Below are positions 1 through 8,771 of a stretch of DNA of 64,000 bases, piece by piece; position 1 is the stretch's first letter, and every line of letters begins with the position of its first letter. Below the pieces are notes generated by a model. It made no database searches, was not told the DNA's origin, and was given only the letters and a program-made list of their open reading frames with translations. The DNA is from Burkholderia arboris. Its GTDB lineage: Bacteria > Pseudomonadota > Gammaproteobacteria > Burkholderiales > Burkholderiaceae. The stretch spans positions 33,570-97,569 of the forward strand of contig NZ_CABVPX010000030.1 in assembly GCF_902499125.1 (NCBI RefSeq), written 5' to 3'. The translations under genes were made by a program, and so were the position numbers.

Positions 1-1
1 A

Positions 2-256
2 TTGATCGACAGCGTGAAGACGTTTCTGGCCGGCATCGATCCGGGCGCCCCGGCACGTGTGACGGCGCAGACGAACCTGCTCGATGCCAGCCTGCTCGAT
101 TCGCTGTCGCTCGTGCACTTCGTGTTGTTCATCGAGCAGACGCTCAGGATCGAGATTCCGATCGGCGATTTCGTGCTCGACTCGATCGCGTCGGTCGCGG
201 CGATCTACGACCACTACGTGCTGGGTACGCCGCGCGCTGCAGGTTCTTCATGCTGA
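2..256 (+). CDS. Stand-alone acyl/peptidyl carrier protein
   Basis: This small acidic protein of about 84 residues has the four-helix carrier-protein layout. A DSL motif (Asp33-Ser34-Leu35) provides the serine that would take a 4'-phosphopantetheine arm, and the part after it (IEQTLRIEIP, then FVLDSIASVAAIYD) fits helices II-IV. A carrier of this kind holds an acyl or aminoacyl group as a thioester during biosynthesis. The frame opens with TTG at the window edge, so a few N-terminal residues may lie upstream. The length before the serine is already normal, so little is missing. It is the first visible gene of a one-direction cluster and lies 46 bases before the cyclotransferase-like gene. The loaded substrate is unknown. 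Confidence 0.75.
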   Translation: MIDSVKTFLAGIDPGAPARVTAQTNLLDASLLDSLSLVHFVLFIEQTLRIEIPIGDFVLDSIASVAAIYDHYVLGTPRAAGSSC

Positions 257-302
257 TGCGCGCCTGTCCAACCTCGAACGTCACGACCCGGGACGCGACA
301 CG

Positions 303-818
303 ATGACGACGGAAGACCTGCTGAGCGGCGAGCATTTCGCGTATTTCGCGTACGGCTCGTGCATGAATCTCGCGAGCCTGTCGACCTCGCTCGGATGCGA
401 TGCGGCGGCATATTTCGCGGGCGCGGCGCGGCTCGATGACCACCGTCTCGCCTTCAACTACGCGTCGCTCAACGAGCCAGTTTGCTGCGCCAACATCGAA
501 CCGGCTGCAGGCGCAATCGTCGAGGGGGCGCTGTACCGGTTGCCGATGGGCATGCTCGCCGCGCTGGAGCGCCGCGAAGGCGTGCATCTCGGCCGCTACG
601 TACGGTGCGCGGTCGAGGTGTCGGAGCAGGGCGGGCAGCGCGTGCACGCGCTGACGTATCGCGGTGCAGTCACGCTCGACTGCGACGCCGCGCCGAGTGC
701 ACGCTATCGCGACCTGCTGGTGCGCGGGCTGGCCGATGCGGGCGTGTCGACGTCGTATCGGGACAGCACGGTCGCCTACATCGCCGGGTTGCGCGATCGC
801 CCGCCAGCAATGCAGTGA
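303..818 (+). CDS. Gamma-glutamylcyclotransferase-like (AIG2/BtrG-type) protein
   Basis: This 171-residue protein belongs to the gamma-glutamylcyclotransferase fold. It has the N-terminal FAYGSCMN loop (Tyr17-Gly18-Ser19) that binds the gamma-glutamyl group, and Glu92 in the LERREGVHLGRY segment matches the catalytic acid. Enzymes of this family release a gamma-glutamyl group as 5-oxoproline from an amine. In butirosin biosynthesis, BtrG uses this chemistry to deprotect the side chain. The ATG at 303 is preferred because the longer frame upstream reads through the carrier protein in another phase. With a gamma-glutamyl ligase-type enzyme and a flavin monooxygenase downstream, a deprotection role is an attractive inference. 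General gamma-glutamyl peptide turnover is the alternative. Confidence 0.8.
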   Translation: MTTEDLLSGEHFAYFAYGSCMNLASLSTSLGCDAAAYFAGAARLDDHRLAFNYASLNEPVCCANIEPAAGAIVEGALYRLPMGMLAALERREGVHLGRYVRCAVEVSEQGGQRVHALTYRGAVTLDCDAAPSARYRDLLVRGLADAGVSTSYRDSTVAYIAGLRDRPPAMQ

Positions 819-1302
819 CGGCACGCCGTGCGCGGCCGGATGGAATCACGATACCGGAGGCTCCACAAGGGCGTCCGGTCCAGCGGTGCGTTCTCGACTT
901 CGAACGTCGACGAACGTTGTAAAGGAGCCCTAAGCGGGCATGTGAGCAAAAGGCTGAACATGAAGAACGCTTTCGACTACCCGCGCGCGCTGCGCGCGTT
1001 CCATCCTGCCGGCGACGCAGTTCCCGGGCACAACGACGTACAACGAGCCCCCGGGGGCGTCGCGCTGTCGCGACCGGCCATCGCGACACCGATGCGCACC
1101 TGATCCGCAGCACCCGAACCGGATTCGACGAACCGCTGAACGGACGTCGCACGCAGGCGTGCGGCCCGCGGCATCCTGCGCGCGCGAACGTGACGGCTGC
1201 GCTCGGCCGCGCTGGGCGACGCGGCCCGATGCCGAGCGGCGCAAGCCGGAATCCGGACGCCGTGCGCAACAAAAAATAACCGATCGAAAGAAAGGAAAAA
1301 TC
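819..1302. other. 484-bp gap inside the first cluster
   Basis: No conventional gene is evident between the cyclotransferase-like gene and the MFS gene. One short reading frame (960-1103) has a plausible ribosome-binding site and coding-like third positions and is listed separately. A short palindrome, CGTCGACG, lies near 907. Just before the MFS start there is a purine-rich stretch (AAAGAAAGGAAAAATC) that serves as its ribosome-binding region. The gap may hold a second promoter for the downstream genes, but I see no convincing -35/-10 pair. Confidence 0.5.
960..1103 (+). CDS. Possible 47-residue small protein
   Basis: A short frame starts at ATG 960, about seven bases after an AAAAGG sequence, and ends at TGA 1101-1103. 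Its codons mostly end in G or C, as in true genes of this genome. The predicted peptide begins MKNAFDYPRALRAFHPAG, is rich in Ala, Pro and Arg, and has no membrane segment or recognisable motif. I do not recognise it. It could be a small accessory protein of the surrounding biosynthetic cluster, or a chance frame in GC-rich DNA. Confidence 0.22.
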   Translation: MKNAFDYPRALRAFHPAGDAVPGHNDVQRAPGGVALSRPAIATPMRT

Positions 1303-2607
1303 ATGGAGACGCTTGTATCGACCGTATCGCCCGCATTGCGGGTTTCGGAGGAAGCAGCCTATCGCAAGGTCGCGTGGCGGCTGATGCCGCTGCTGCTGTT
1401 CTGCTATCTCGTGTCGTATCTCGATCGCGTCAACGTCGGCTTCGCGAAGCTGCAGATGGCCGGCGATCTCGGGCTGTCCGATGCGGCCTACGGGCTTGGC
1501 GCCGGCATCTTCTTCTTCGGCTACTTCATCTTCGAAGTACCGAGCAACCTGATTCTCCATCGTGTCGGCGCACGCGTCTGGATCGCGCGGATCATGGTGA
1601 CGTGGGGCGCGATATCCGCGCTGACGATGTTCGTCACGACGCCGGCGGCGTTCTACGCGATGCGCTTCGTGCTCGGCGCCGCCGAGGCCGGGTTCTTCCC
1701 GGGCGTGATCCTGTACCTGACCTACTGGTATCCGGCGCACCGGCGCGGGCGGATGACGACGGTGTTCATGACGGCCGTGGCGCTGTCGGGGGTCGTCGGC
1801 GGCCCGGTGTCCGGCTACATCCTGAAGGCGTTCGACGGGCTCAACGGCTGGCACGGCTGGCAGTGGCTTTACCTGCTCGAAGGGTTGCCGTCGATCGTCG
1901 CCGGCGTGCTCGTGTATGCGCTGCTCGACGACCGGATTGCGCAGGCGAAATGGTTGAGCGACGACGAGCGCGCGCTGCTCGAGCGCAACGTGAACGCGGA
2001 GGAAGCCGTCAAGTCGCATCTGTCGCTGGGCGCCGTGATGGTGAATCCGCGGGTCTGGCTGATGTGCGCGATCTACTTCTCGTTCGTCATCGGACTGTAT
2101 GGCGTCGGGTTCTGGCTGCCGACGCTCATTCATGCGACCGGTGTGGCCGATCCGCTGACGATCGGGCTGCTGTCGACGGTGCCGTACGCGCTGGCGGTGC
2201 TGGCGATGATCGCGATCGCGCGCAGTTCGGACCGGCAGCGCGAGCGGCGCTGGCACCTTGCGGTGCCTGGCGCGATGGGCACGGTCGGGCTCGTGCTCGC
2301 GGTCGGATGGGCGCATCAGACCGGGCTTGCGATCGCGGCGCTGACGCTCGCGACGATGGGCATCCTCACCGCGATTCCATTGTTCTGGAGCTTGCCGACC
2401 GCTTTTCTCGGCGGCACCGCGGCGGCCGCCGGGATCGCGATGATCAACTCGATCGGCAATCTCGCGGGATTCCTCGGCCCCTATCTGATGGGGCTGCTCA
2501 GGCAGGTGACCGGATCGAACGACGCAGGCCTTTACATGATGGCCGGCTGCATGGCGCTGGGCGGGCTGCTCGCGCTGTCGTTGCCGAAGGCGCTGGTGAA
2601 CCGGTAG
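1303..2607 (+). CDS. MFS transporter, anion:cation symporter (ACS) family
   Basis: This 434-residue inner-membrane protein has about twelve hydrophobic segments. The first ends in the YLDRVNVGFAKLQM signature typical of the ACS branch of the major facilitator superfamily (tartrate, phthalate and hexuronate carriers). A central loop around residues 205-245 separates the two six-helix halves. ATG 1303 is chosen because a purine-rich AAAGGAAAAA ribosome-binding site precedes it. Family members usually import organic anions by proton symport. Here it sits in a biosynthetic-looking cluster 36 bases before the flavin reductase gene, so it may move a pathway substrate or the product. The direction cannot be told from sequence. 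Confidence 0.85.
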   Translation: METLVSTVSPALRVSEEAAYRKVAWRLMPLLLFCYLVSYLDRVNVGFAKLQMAGDLGLSDAAYGLGAGIFFFGYFIFEVPSNLILHRVGARVWIARIMVTWGAISALTMFVTTPAAFYAMRFVLGAAEAGFFPGVILYLTYWYPAHRRGRMTTVFMTAVALSGVVGGPVSGYILKAFDGLNGWHGWQWLYLLEGLPSIVAGVLVYALLDDRIAQAKWLSDDERALLERNVNAEEAVKSHLSLGAVMVNPRVWLMCAIYFSFVIGLYGVGFWLPTLIHATGVADPLTIGLLSTVPYALAVLAMIAIARSSDRQRERRWHLAVPGAMGTVGLVLAVGWAHQTGLAIAALTLATMGILTAIPLFWSLPTAFLGGTAAAAGIAMINSIGNLAGFLGPYLMGLLRQVTGSNDAGLYMMAGCMALGGLLALSLPKALVNR

Positions 2608-2643
2608 CGCGGCGTTTCCCCCAATGCATCCCGGAGACAGGAC

Positions 2644-3168
2644 ATGATCCACAACGAACCCGCGCTGTTCACCGACCAGTCGATCGGCGCTTCGCCGCAA
2701 CGCTTTCGCGACGCGATGTGCCGCGTTGCGTCGGCGGTTCACGTACTCACGAGCGACGGGCCGGCGGGGCGCTGCGGCATGACGGCGACCGCCGTGCTGT
2801 CGGTGTCGGACGCGCCGCCGACGGTGCTGGTGTCGGTCAATCGAGACAGCGTGTCGGCGCAGCGGCTGATCGCGAACGAGGTGTTCTGCGTGAACACGCT
2901 CGGCGCGGCCGACCGGTTTCTCGCCGACGTGTTCGCGGGCCGCACCGCGCACGCACGCGACGAGCGCTTCTCGGTGGGCGAATGGGGCACGCTCGCGACG
3001 CGCGCGCCGGTGCTGGCGAGTGCACGCATCGCGCTCGACTGCCGGCTCGTGGCATCGATGAGCGCCGCGACGCACGAGCTGCTCGTGGGCGAAGTGGTGT
3101 CGCTGCATTGCGCGGCGCCCGACGACGACGCGCTCGTCTATCTGCAGCGCGAATTCCGCGTCGTATAA
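2644..3168 (+). CDS. Flavin reductase, monooxygenase partner
   Basis: This 174-residue protein matches the flavin-reductase-like domain of HpaC, NtaB and DszD type enzymes. It opens with RFRDAMCRVASAVHVLTSDG, followed by the GMTATAVLSVSDAPPTVLVSVN segment that contacts FMN, and ends with a strand reading VYLQREFRVV. It would reduce FMN with NAD(P)H and pass the reduced flavin to a two-component monooxygenase. The LLM-class monooxygenase at 7419-8735 in the same cluster is the obvious partner. The gene starts at ATG 2644 after a GGAGACAGGAC ribosome-binding region. In butirosin biosynthesis, BtrV plays the same role for BtrO. Confidence 0.85.
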   Translation: MIHNEPALFTDQSIGASPQRFRDAMCRVASAVHVLTSDGPAGRCGMTATAVLSVSDAPPTVLVSVNRDSVSAQRLIANEVFCVNTLGAADRFLADVFAGRTAHARDERFSVGEWGTLATRAPVLASARIALDCRLVASMSAATHELLVGEVVSLHCAAPDDDALVYLQREFRVV

Positions 3169-3194
3169 CGACGCGCGCCGACAGGACGACTCAC

Positions 3195-4265
3195 ATGAAA
3201 CGCGAAATCGTACAAGCCACCAACCGCTGCCGGAGCGAGATCCTCGCGGGCGGCTTTCGCACCGACGTTACGCGCATTGCGCAATGCGCACGGACGCACC
3301 TCGGCAACTATGCCGACAATCCGCACGTGCGCGCGCTGCTCGTGACGCTGGAAAACCGTTGCCTCGCATCGGGGCGCCTGCTGGACCTGACGTACTCGGT
3401 TGACCCTAGCTTCATCCTCGGTTTTTTCGATGTACCGTACAACGCCGACGCGTTTCTCGAGGCGGCCGCCATCGCACCCGTGCCGATTCCGCCGAGCGTG
3501 CTTGAAATCGCGCCGGACGGCAATGCGCTGCCGGTGCAGATCCGGATGTGCACGGACGGCTTCCGCAATCCGCTGGCGGTCGCCGTGTTCGGCGAGAACT
3601 TCATCGATGCCGATCTGCACGCCTATCACAAGGCGTATTACTTCATCGACAAGTTCGTCGAGCGCTTCAAACGCTACACGCGCCCGGCGATCGAGGCGAG
3701 ATGGTCGCCGACGGCCTTTCCGGACCTGCTCGCGGCCGATGACGAACTGCTGACGCAGGCCAGCGCGATCTGGGTGCATTTGCACGAATACCACCATCGC
3801 ACGGGCTTCCTGCCGATTCCCGAGTACCTCGATGCGAAGAGTACGCGCAACGGTGCCGGCGCCGAGGAGTTGCGCGTCGACATCCTGTCGATCCTCGCGC
3901 TGTTCCGGCTGCGCTCGGACGATCGCGTGCTGCGCGCATCGATCCAGTACATCCTGGCCGAGCGTCTGATCCGCTACCCGCTGCAGGCGCCGCCGCTCGA
4001 CAACTACGACGCGCGCTCGTCCGTCGCGCTGTTTCATTACCTGTCTCGTCACGGCGTGATCGCGCAGCGTGGCGAAACACTCTATTTCGAAGGGGGCTAC
4101 GAACGCCTGACCCAGGCGCTCAGGTCCATCGTGATCAAGCTGACCGCGCTCGAATACAAGCTCAGCGTGTCGTCCGATCTCGACCGGAGAAAGATCCTGT
4201 CGTTCGTGCTGCCGACGCTCGCGAAGAACGACAACAACTGGGGTGCGGCCGGCCGGCCGCACTGA
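3195..4265 (+). CDS. Putative zinc metallohydrolase with HExxH and EELRVD motifs
   Basis: I do not recognise this 356-residue protein by name with certainty. It contains HEYHH at residues 197-201, a good HExxH zinc-binding helix. About 25 residues later, EELRVD resembles the EECRAD motif of M49 (dipeptidyl-peptidase III) enzymes, where the first Glu is the third zinc ligand. In M49 the first motif is HExxxH, so this is at most a distant relative; I recall similar pairs in uncharacterised DUF6421-type proteins. There is no signal peptide or membrane segment, so it should be cytoplasmic. It starts at ATG 3195, 26 bases after the flavin reductase gene. A peptide, gamma-glutamyl or amide hydrolase acting on a pathway intermediate is possible, but the substrate is unknown. 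Confidence 0.6.
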   Translation: MKREIVQATNRCRSEILAGGFRTDVTRIAQCARTHLGNYADNPHVRALLVTLENRCLASGRLLDLTYSVDPSFILGFFDVPYNADAFLEAAAIAPVPIPPSVLEIAPDGNALPVQIRMCTDGFRNPLAVAVFGENFIDADLHAYHKAYYFIDKFVERFKRYTRPAIEARWSPTAFPDLLAADDELLTQASAIWVHLHEYHHRTGFLPIPEYLDAKSTRNGAGAEELRVDILSILALFRLRSDDRVLRASIQYILAERLIRYPLQAPPLDNYDARSSVALFHYLSRHGVIAQRGETLYFEGGYERLTQALRSIVIKLTALEYKLSVSSDLDRRKILSFVLPTLAKNDNNWGAAGRPH

Positions 4266-4323
4266 CGGCGGGCTGCTTGCCGGCCGCGCCGACCTTTTCG
4301 AATCGAATCAACCGAGGTTCAGG

Positions 4324-6165
4324 ATGCCTACCTATCGTTCACGTACTTCCACCCACGGACGCAACATGGCCGGCGCTCGCTCGCTGTGGCGCGCGACCGG
4401 AATGACCGACGCCGATTTCGACAAGCCGATCATCGCAGTCGTCAACTCGTTCACGCAGTTCGTGCCGGGCCACGTCCACCTGAAGGATCTCGGCCAGCTC
4501 GTCGCGCGCGAGATCGAAGCGGCCGGCGCGGTCGCGAAGGAATTCAACACGATCGCGATCGACGACGGCATCGCGATGGGCCACGACGGCATGCTGTACA
4601 GCCTGCCGTCGCGCGAACTCATTGCCGACAGCGTCGAGTACATGGTGAACGCGCACTGCGCGGATGCGATGGTGTGCATCTCGAACTGCGACAAGATCAC
4701 GCCGGGGATGCTGATGGCCGCGATGCGCCTCAACATTCCGGTGATCTTCGTGTCGGGCGGGCCGATGGAGTCCGGCAAGCTGACCTTCCGCGGAAAGCGG
4801 CGGTCGTTCGACCTGATCGACGCGATGGTGGTGGCCGCCGATGAGCAGGTATCGGACGACGAGGTGCGCGCGGTCGAGAACGTCGCATGCCCGACCTGCG
4901 GCTCGTGCTCGGGCATGTTCACCGCGAACTCGATGAACTGCCTGGCCGAAGCGCTCGGGCTCGCGCTGCCGGGCAACGGCTCGGTGCTCGCAACGCACGC
5001 GGAGCGCAAACGGCTGTTCCTCGAGGCCGGCCGCGTGATCGTCGATCTCGCGCGCCGCTACTACGAGCAGGACGATGCGAGCGTGCTGCCGCGTTCGATC
5101 GCGACGCGCGATGCATTCGAGAACGCGATGACGCTCGACATCGCGATGGGTGGCTCGACGAACACGGTGCTGCACCTGCTGGCCGCCGCGCACGAAGGCG
5201 AAGTGCCGTTCACGATGGCCGACATCGACCGGCTGTCGCGCCGCGTGCCGGTGCTGTGCAAGGTCGCGCCGTCCGTGCAGGACGTGCACATGGAAGACGT
5301 GCATCGCGCCGGCGGCGTGATCGGGATCATGGGCGAACTGGATCGCGCGGGGCTGCTGAATACGACGCTGCCGACGGTTCATGCACCGAGCGTCGCGCAC
5401 ATGCTCGAGCGCTGGGACGTGATGCGCAATCGGGTCGATTCGGTCGCGCGCTTCTATCGCGCGGCGCCGGGCGGCGTGCGTTCGCACGTCGCGTTCAGCC
5501 AGGACAACCGCTACGACGAGCTCGATCTCGACCGCAAGACCGGCTGCATTCGCGACGCCGAGCATGCATTCTCGCGCGACGGCGGGCTCGCGGTGCTGTT
5601 CGGCAACATCGCGCGTGACGGCTGCATCGTGAAGACCGCCGGCGTCGACGGCGGGATGCTGCGCTTTTCCGGCATCGCACGCGTGTTCGAGGGGCAGGAG
5701 GAGGCGGTCGAGGGCATCCTCGGCGGTGCGGTCGGCCCGGGCGACGTCGTGATCGTCCGCTACGAGGGGCCGCGGGGCGGGCCCGGGATGCAGGAAATGC
5801 TGTATCCGACCAGCTACCTGAAATCGAAAGGGCTCGCGAAGCAGTGCGCGCTGATCACCGATGGCCGCTTCTCGGGCGGCTCGTCCGGACTGTCGATCGG
5901 GCACGTGTCGCCGGAGGCGGCCGAAGGCGGCGAGATCGGCCTGATCGAGAACGGCGACGTGATCGAGATCGACATCCCGAACCGCTCGATCCGTGTCGTC
6001 GTCGACGACGACGAGTTGCAGCGTCGTCGTGCGGCAATGGAAGAACGCGGCGAACGCGCGTGGCAGCCGGAGAAGCGGCAGCGCCGCGTGTCGGGTGCGT
6101 TGCGCGCGTATGCGGCGATGACCACCAGCGCCGCGCGCGGTGCGGTGCGCATCGTGAAGGGGTGA
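4324..6165 (+). CDS. ilvD: Dihydroxy-acid dehydratase, enterobacterial-type paralogue
   Basis: The 613-residue product is a full-length IlvD/Edd-family enzyme, very close in layout to E. coli IlvD (616 residues). It has the N-terminal HGRNMAGARSLWRATGM, the iron-sulfur cysteines Cys122 (SNCDKITPG) and Cys195 (within CPTCGSCSGMFTANS), and the C-terminal ITDGRFSGGSSGLSIGH. IlvD converts 2,3-dihydroxy-3-methyl acids to 2-keto acids in valine and isoleucine synthesis. ATG 4324 after CCGAGGTTCAGG matches the family N terminus. A copy inside this cluster is unlikely to be the housekeeping one. It could supply 2-ketoisovalerate, act on a pathway hydroxy acid, or provide a resistant enzyme copy. It is separated by only two bases from the next gene. 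Confidence 0.9.
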   Translation: MPTYRSRTSTHGRNMAGARSLWRATGMTDADFDKPIIAVVNSFTQFVPGHVHLKDLGQLVAREIEAAGAVAKEFNTIAIDDGIAMGHDGMLYSLPSRELIADSVEYMVNAHCADAMVCISNCDKITPGMLMAAMRLNIPVIFVSGGPMESGKLTFRGKRRSFDLIDAMVVAADEQVSDDEVRAVENVACPTCGSCSGMFTANSMNCLAEALGLALPGNGSVLATHAERKRLFLEAGRVIVDLARRYYEQDDASVLPRSIATRDAFENAMTLDIAMGGSTNTVLHLLAAAHEGEVPFTMADIDRLSRRVPVLCKVAPSVQDVHMEDVHRAGGVIGIMGELDRAGLLNTTLPTVHAPSVAHMLERWDVMRNRVDSVARFYRAAPGGVRSHVAFSQDNRYDELDLDRKTGCIRDAEHAFSRDGGLAVLFGNIARDGCIVKTAGVDGGMLRFSGIARVFEGQEEAVEGILGGAVGPGDVVIVRYEGPRGGPGMQEMLYPTSYLKSKGLAKQCALITDGRFSGGSSGLSIGHVSPEAAEGGEIGLIENGDVIEIDIPNRSIRVVVDDDELQRRRAAMEERGERAWQPEKRQRRVSGALRAYAAMTTSAARGAVRIVKG

Positions 6166-6167
6166 TC

Positions 6168-7358
6168 ATGCGGCCCGCCCCGATCCGTCCGGCAGCCGAC
6201 GCGCAGGTCGACACCGTGCTCGTCACGGGCGGCCGCGCGCCGGCCGCGCATCACGGCTTCGTCAATCCGCCCGTCTATCGCGGCTCGACCGTGCTCGCGC
6301 CCAGCGTGGCCGATCTGCTCGGCTACACGCAGCCATACGTTTACGGCCGGCGCGGCACGCCGACGACCGCCGCGCTGCAGGACGCGGTGCTTGCGCTCGA
6401 TCACGGCGCCGGCGTGGTGCTGTGTCCGTCGGGGCTCGCCGCGATCACGACCGCGCTGTCGTCGTGCCTGTCGGCTGGCGACCATCTGCTGATGACGGAT
6501 GCGGTGTACCGGCCGGCCCGGCAGCTGTGCGACGGCGTGCTGCGGCGCGCGGGCATCGAGACTACGTACTTCGATCCGTGCGCGTCGGTCGACACGCTCG
6601 CCGCGCTGATCCGGCCGAACACGCGCGCGCTGTATCTCGAAGCGCCCGCGTCGCAGAGCATGGAGATGTGCGACGTGCCTGCGCTCGCCGCACTCGCGCA
6701 CGACCGCGGGCTGGTGGTGCTGTTCGACAACACGTGGGCGACGCCGCTGTTCTTCGATGCGTTTGCGCACGGCGCCGATCTCGTGATCCAGGCCGGCACC
6801 AAGTATCTCGCCGGCCATGCCGACGTGATGATCGGCATGGTGTCGGCGTCGGCGCGCGCGCTGCCCGCGCTCGAGCAGTACCAGCGCGACACGGGGCAGT
6901 GCATCGGCTCGGACGATGCGTTTCTCGCGCTGCGGGGGGTGCGCACGCTCGGCGTGCGGATTCGCCAGCACCAGGCGAATGCGCTGCGCGTGGCGCGCTG
7001 GCTCGCGGCCCGCCCGGAAGTGCGGCGGGTGTGTTATCCGGCGCTCGAGGACGATCCCGGCCATGCGCTGTGGGCGCGCGACTTCAGTGGCGCGACCGGG
7101 CTGTTCTCCGTCGTGCTGCGGCCGGCACCCGCGCAGGCCGTCGCCGCGTTGCTCGAAGGGCTGGCCTATTTCGGGCTCGGCTATTCGTGGGGCGGCTACG
7201 AAAGCCTCGCGATGCCGTTCGACTGCTCGGCCTACCGCACCGCGTCGCACTGGGATCCGGGCGGCCCGTGCGTGCGCTTTCACATCGGTCTCGAAAACGC
7301 CGACGACCTGATCGGCGATCTGGAGGCCGGCTTCGCCCGCTTCAACGACGCGCGCTGA
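6168..7358 (+). CDS. metC: Cystathionine beta-lyase-type PLP enzyme
   Basis: This 396-residue protein is a Cys/Met-metabolism PLP enzyme of the MetC type. PLP would be bound by Lys212 in IQAGTKYLAGHADVMIG. VYGRRGTPTT near the N terminus, LFDNTWATPLFF before the lysine, and the C-terminal YSWGGYESLAMP and FHIGLE match cystathionine beta-lyase. The family cleaves C-S bonds, releasing a thiol, ammonia and pyruvate. The start ATG 6168 follows the dehydratase stop by two bases, so the pair is translationally coupled. In this cluster it may free a sulfur-containing product or act on a cysteine adduct. Methionine biosynthesis is the generic alternative. Confidence 0.88.
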   Translation: MRPAPIRPAADAQVDTVLVTGGRAPAAHHGFVNPPVYRGSTVLAPSVADLLGYTQPYVYGRRGTPTTAALQDAVLALDHGAGVVLCPSGLAAITTALSSCLSAGDHLLMTDAVYRPARQLCDGVLRRAGIETTYFDPCASVDTLAALIRPNTRALYLEAPASQSMEMCDVPALAALAHDRGLVVLFDNTWATPLFFDAFAHGADLVIQAGTKYLAGHADVMIGMVSASARALPALEQYQRDTGQCIGSDDAFLALRGVRTLGVRIRQHQANALRVARWLAARPEVRRVCYPALEDDPGHALWARDFSGATGLFSVVLRPAPAQAVAALLEGLAYFGLGYSWGGYESLAMPFDCSAYRTASHWDPGGPCVRFHIGLENADDLIGDLEAGFARFNDAR

Positions 7359-7418
7359 CGGGCCCGCCGCGCGCGGCCCGCACGCATTGCGCCCCATTCC
7401 GACGACGAGGAACCCCGT

Positions 7419-8735
7419 ATGACGAAGCAACTCTGCCTGGGTGGATTCATGCGACCGATCTGCCTGCACACCGCGTGGTGGCGGCATCCCAGCGCGCCGA
7501 CGCTCGCAAATTTCAACTGGCCGATCATCCGGTCGCTTGCGCAGAAGCTCGAGCATGCATGCTTCGACGCGGTCTTCACGGCCGACCATCTGGCGGTGAT
7601 GCCGATGCCGCCGAACGCACTCAAGCGCAGCGGCACGATCACGTCGTACGACCCGCTCGTGATGCTGTCGGCGATCGCCGCGTGCACCGACCGCATCGGC
7701 CTGATCGCGACCGGCACGACGAGCTACGAGGATCCGTACCTGCTCGCACGCCGTTTCGCGTCGCTCGATCACCTGAGCGGCGGGCGCGCGGGCTGGAACA
7801 TCGTCACGACCGTCAATCCGGAAGCCGCGCTCAATTTCGGGCTCGAGACAGCGTTGCGGCACGCGGAACGCTACGAGCGCGCGGAAGAGTTCTTCCAGGT
7901 CGTGACGGGGCTGTGGGACGGCTGGTCCGATCATGCGCTGGTGATGGACAAGGAAGCCGGTGTGTTCTCCGATCTCGACCGGATCCGGCCGCTCAACCAC
8001 AAGGGCAAGTTCTTCTCGGTGAAGGGGCCGCTCAACGTTGCGCGGCCGGTCCAGGGCTGGCCGGTGATCGCGCTCGCCGGGGCGTCCGAGGAGGCGCGCG
8101 ACATGGCCGCGCGATCGGCCGATCTCGTGTTCGGCAACGCACGCAGCATCGAGACGGGCCGCGCGTTCTATCGCGACGTGAAGTCGCGCGCGGTCGCGGC
8201 CGGACGCAATCCCGACCATCTGAAGGTCTTGCCCGCGAACCAGGTGTACGTCGGCCGCACGCGTGCCGAGGCGCTGGCGAAGAAGCGCTACATGGACGAT
8301 CTCGTGCACGTCGACAGCAACATTCCGAACCTGTCGATCCGGCTCGGCGTCGACTGCTCGAAATTCGATCCCGACAAGCCGTTGCCGGAGCTGCCGCATA
8401 CCGAACAAGGGCAGGGCAACCAGCGCGAATGGGCGGCGCTGGCGCGTCGCGAGGGGCTGACGGTGCGCGAGCTTGCGAAGCGGGCAGCCGAATCCGGCAC
8501 CGGCGAAATGGTCGGCACGGCGTCGGAAATCGCCGACCAGATGGAGGAGTGGCTGATGACGGAGGCATGCGACGGCTTCATCGTCGTGTTCTACACGGTG
8601 CCCGACGGCTACGACGACTTCGTGACGATGGTGGTGCCCGAGCTGCAGCGGCGTGGCCTGTTCCGCACGCGCTACGAAGGCGCGACGCTGCGCGAGAACA
8701 TCGGCCTGCCGCGGCCGAAGAGCCCGCTCGACTGA
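7419..8735 (+). CDS. LLM-class FMN-dependent monooxygenase (NtaA/SnaA/DszA type)
   Basis: The 438-residue protein is a TIM-barrel monooxygenase of the nitrilotriacetate/pristinamycin/dibenzothiophene-sulfone subgroup. The hallmarks are the early HTAWWRHP segment, DAVFTADHLAV, the stretch GGRAGWNIVTTVNP with EAALNFG after it, and PVIALAGASEEARDMAA. Such enzymes use reduced FMN from a separate reductase and O2 to hydroxylate carbon or nitrogen or to cleave C-S and C-N bonds. The reductase at 2644-3168 would supply the flavin. BtrO of butirosin belongs to the same superfamily and hydroxylates a gamma-glutamyl-protected, carrier-bound substrate. The start ATG 7419 follows GACGAGGAAC. The actual substrate is not predictable. 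Confidence 0.9.
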   Translation: MTKQLCLGGFMRPICLHTAWWRHPSAPTLANFNWPIIRSLAQKLEHACFDAVFTADHLAVMPMPPNALKRSGTITSYDPLVMLSAIAACTDRIGLIATGTTSYEDPYLLARRFASLDHLSGGRAGWNIVTTVNPEAALNFGLETALRHAERYERAEEFFQVVTGLWDGWSDHALVMDKEAGVFSDLDRIRPLNHKGKFFSVKGPLNVARPVQGWPVIALAGASEEARDMAARSADLVFGNARSIETGRAFYRDVKSRAVAAGRNPDHLKVLPANQVYVGRTRAEALAKKRYMDDLVHVDSNIPNLSIRLGVDCSKFDPDKPLPELPHTEQGQGNQREWAALARREGLTVRELAKRAAESGTGEMVGTASEIADQMEEWLMTEACDGFIVVFYTVPDGYDDFVTMVVPELQRRGLFRTRYEGATLRENIGLPRPKSPLD

Positions 8736-8771
8736 GCGGCGCCGCATCCGATTTCGTGACGGGAGACCGTA

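Noticed and set aside
670..3108. Very long minus-strand open frame opposite the MFS and flavin reductase genes
   Set aside because: Arg/His-rich low-complexity product typical of an antisense shadow in high-GC DNA; the plus-strand genes have clear family motifs.
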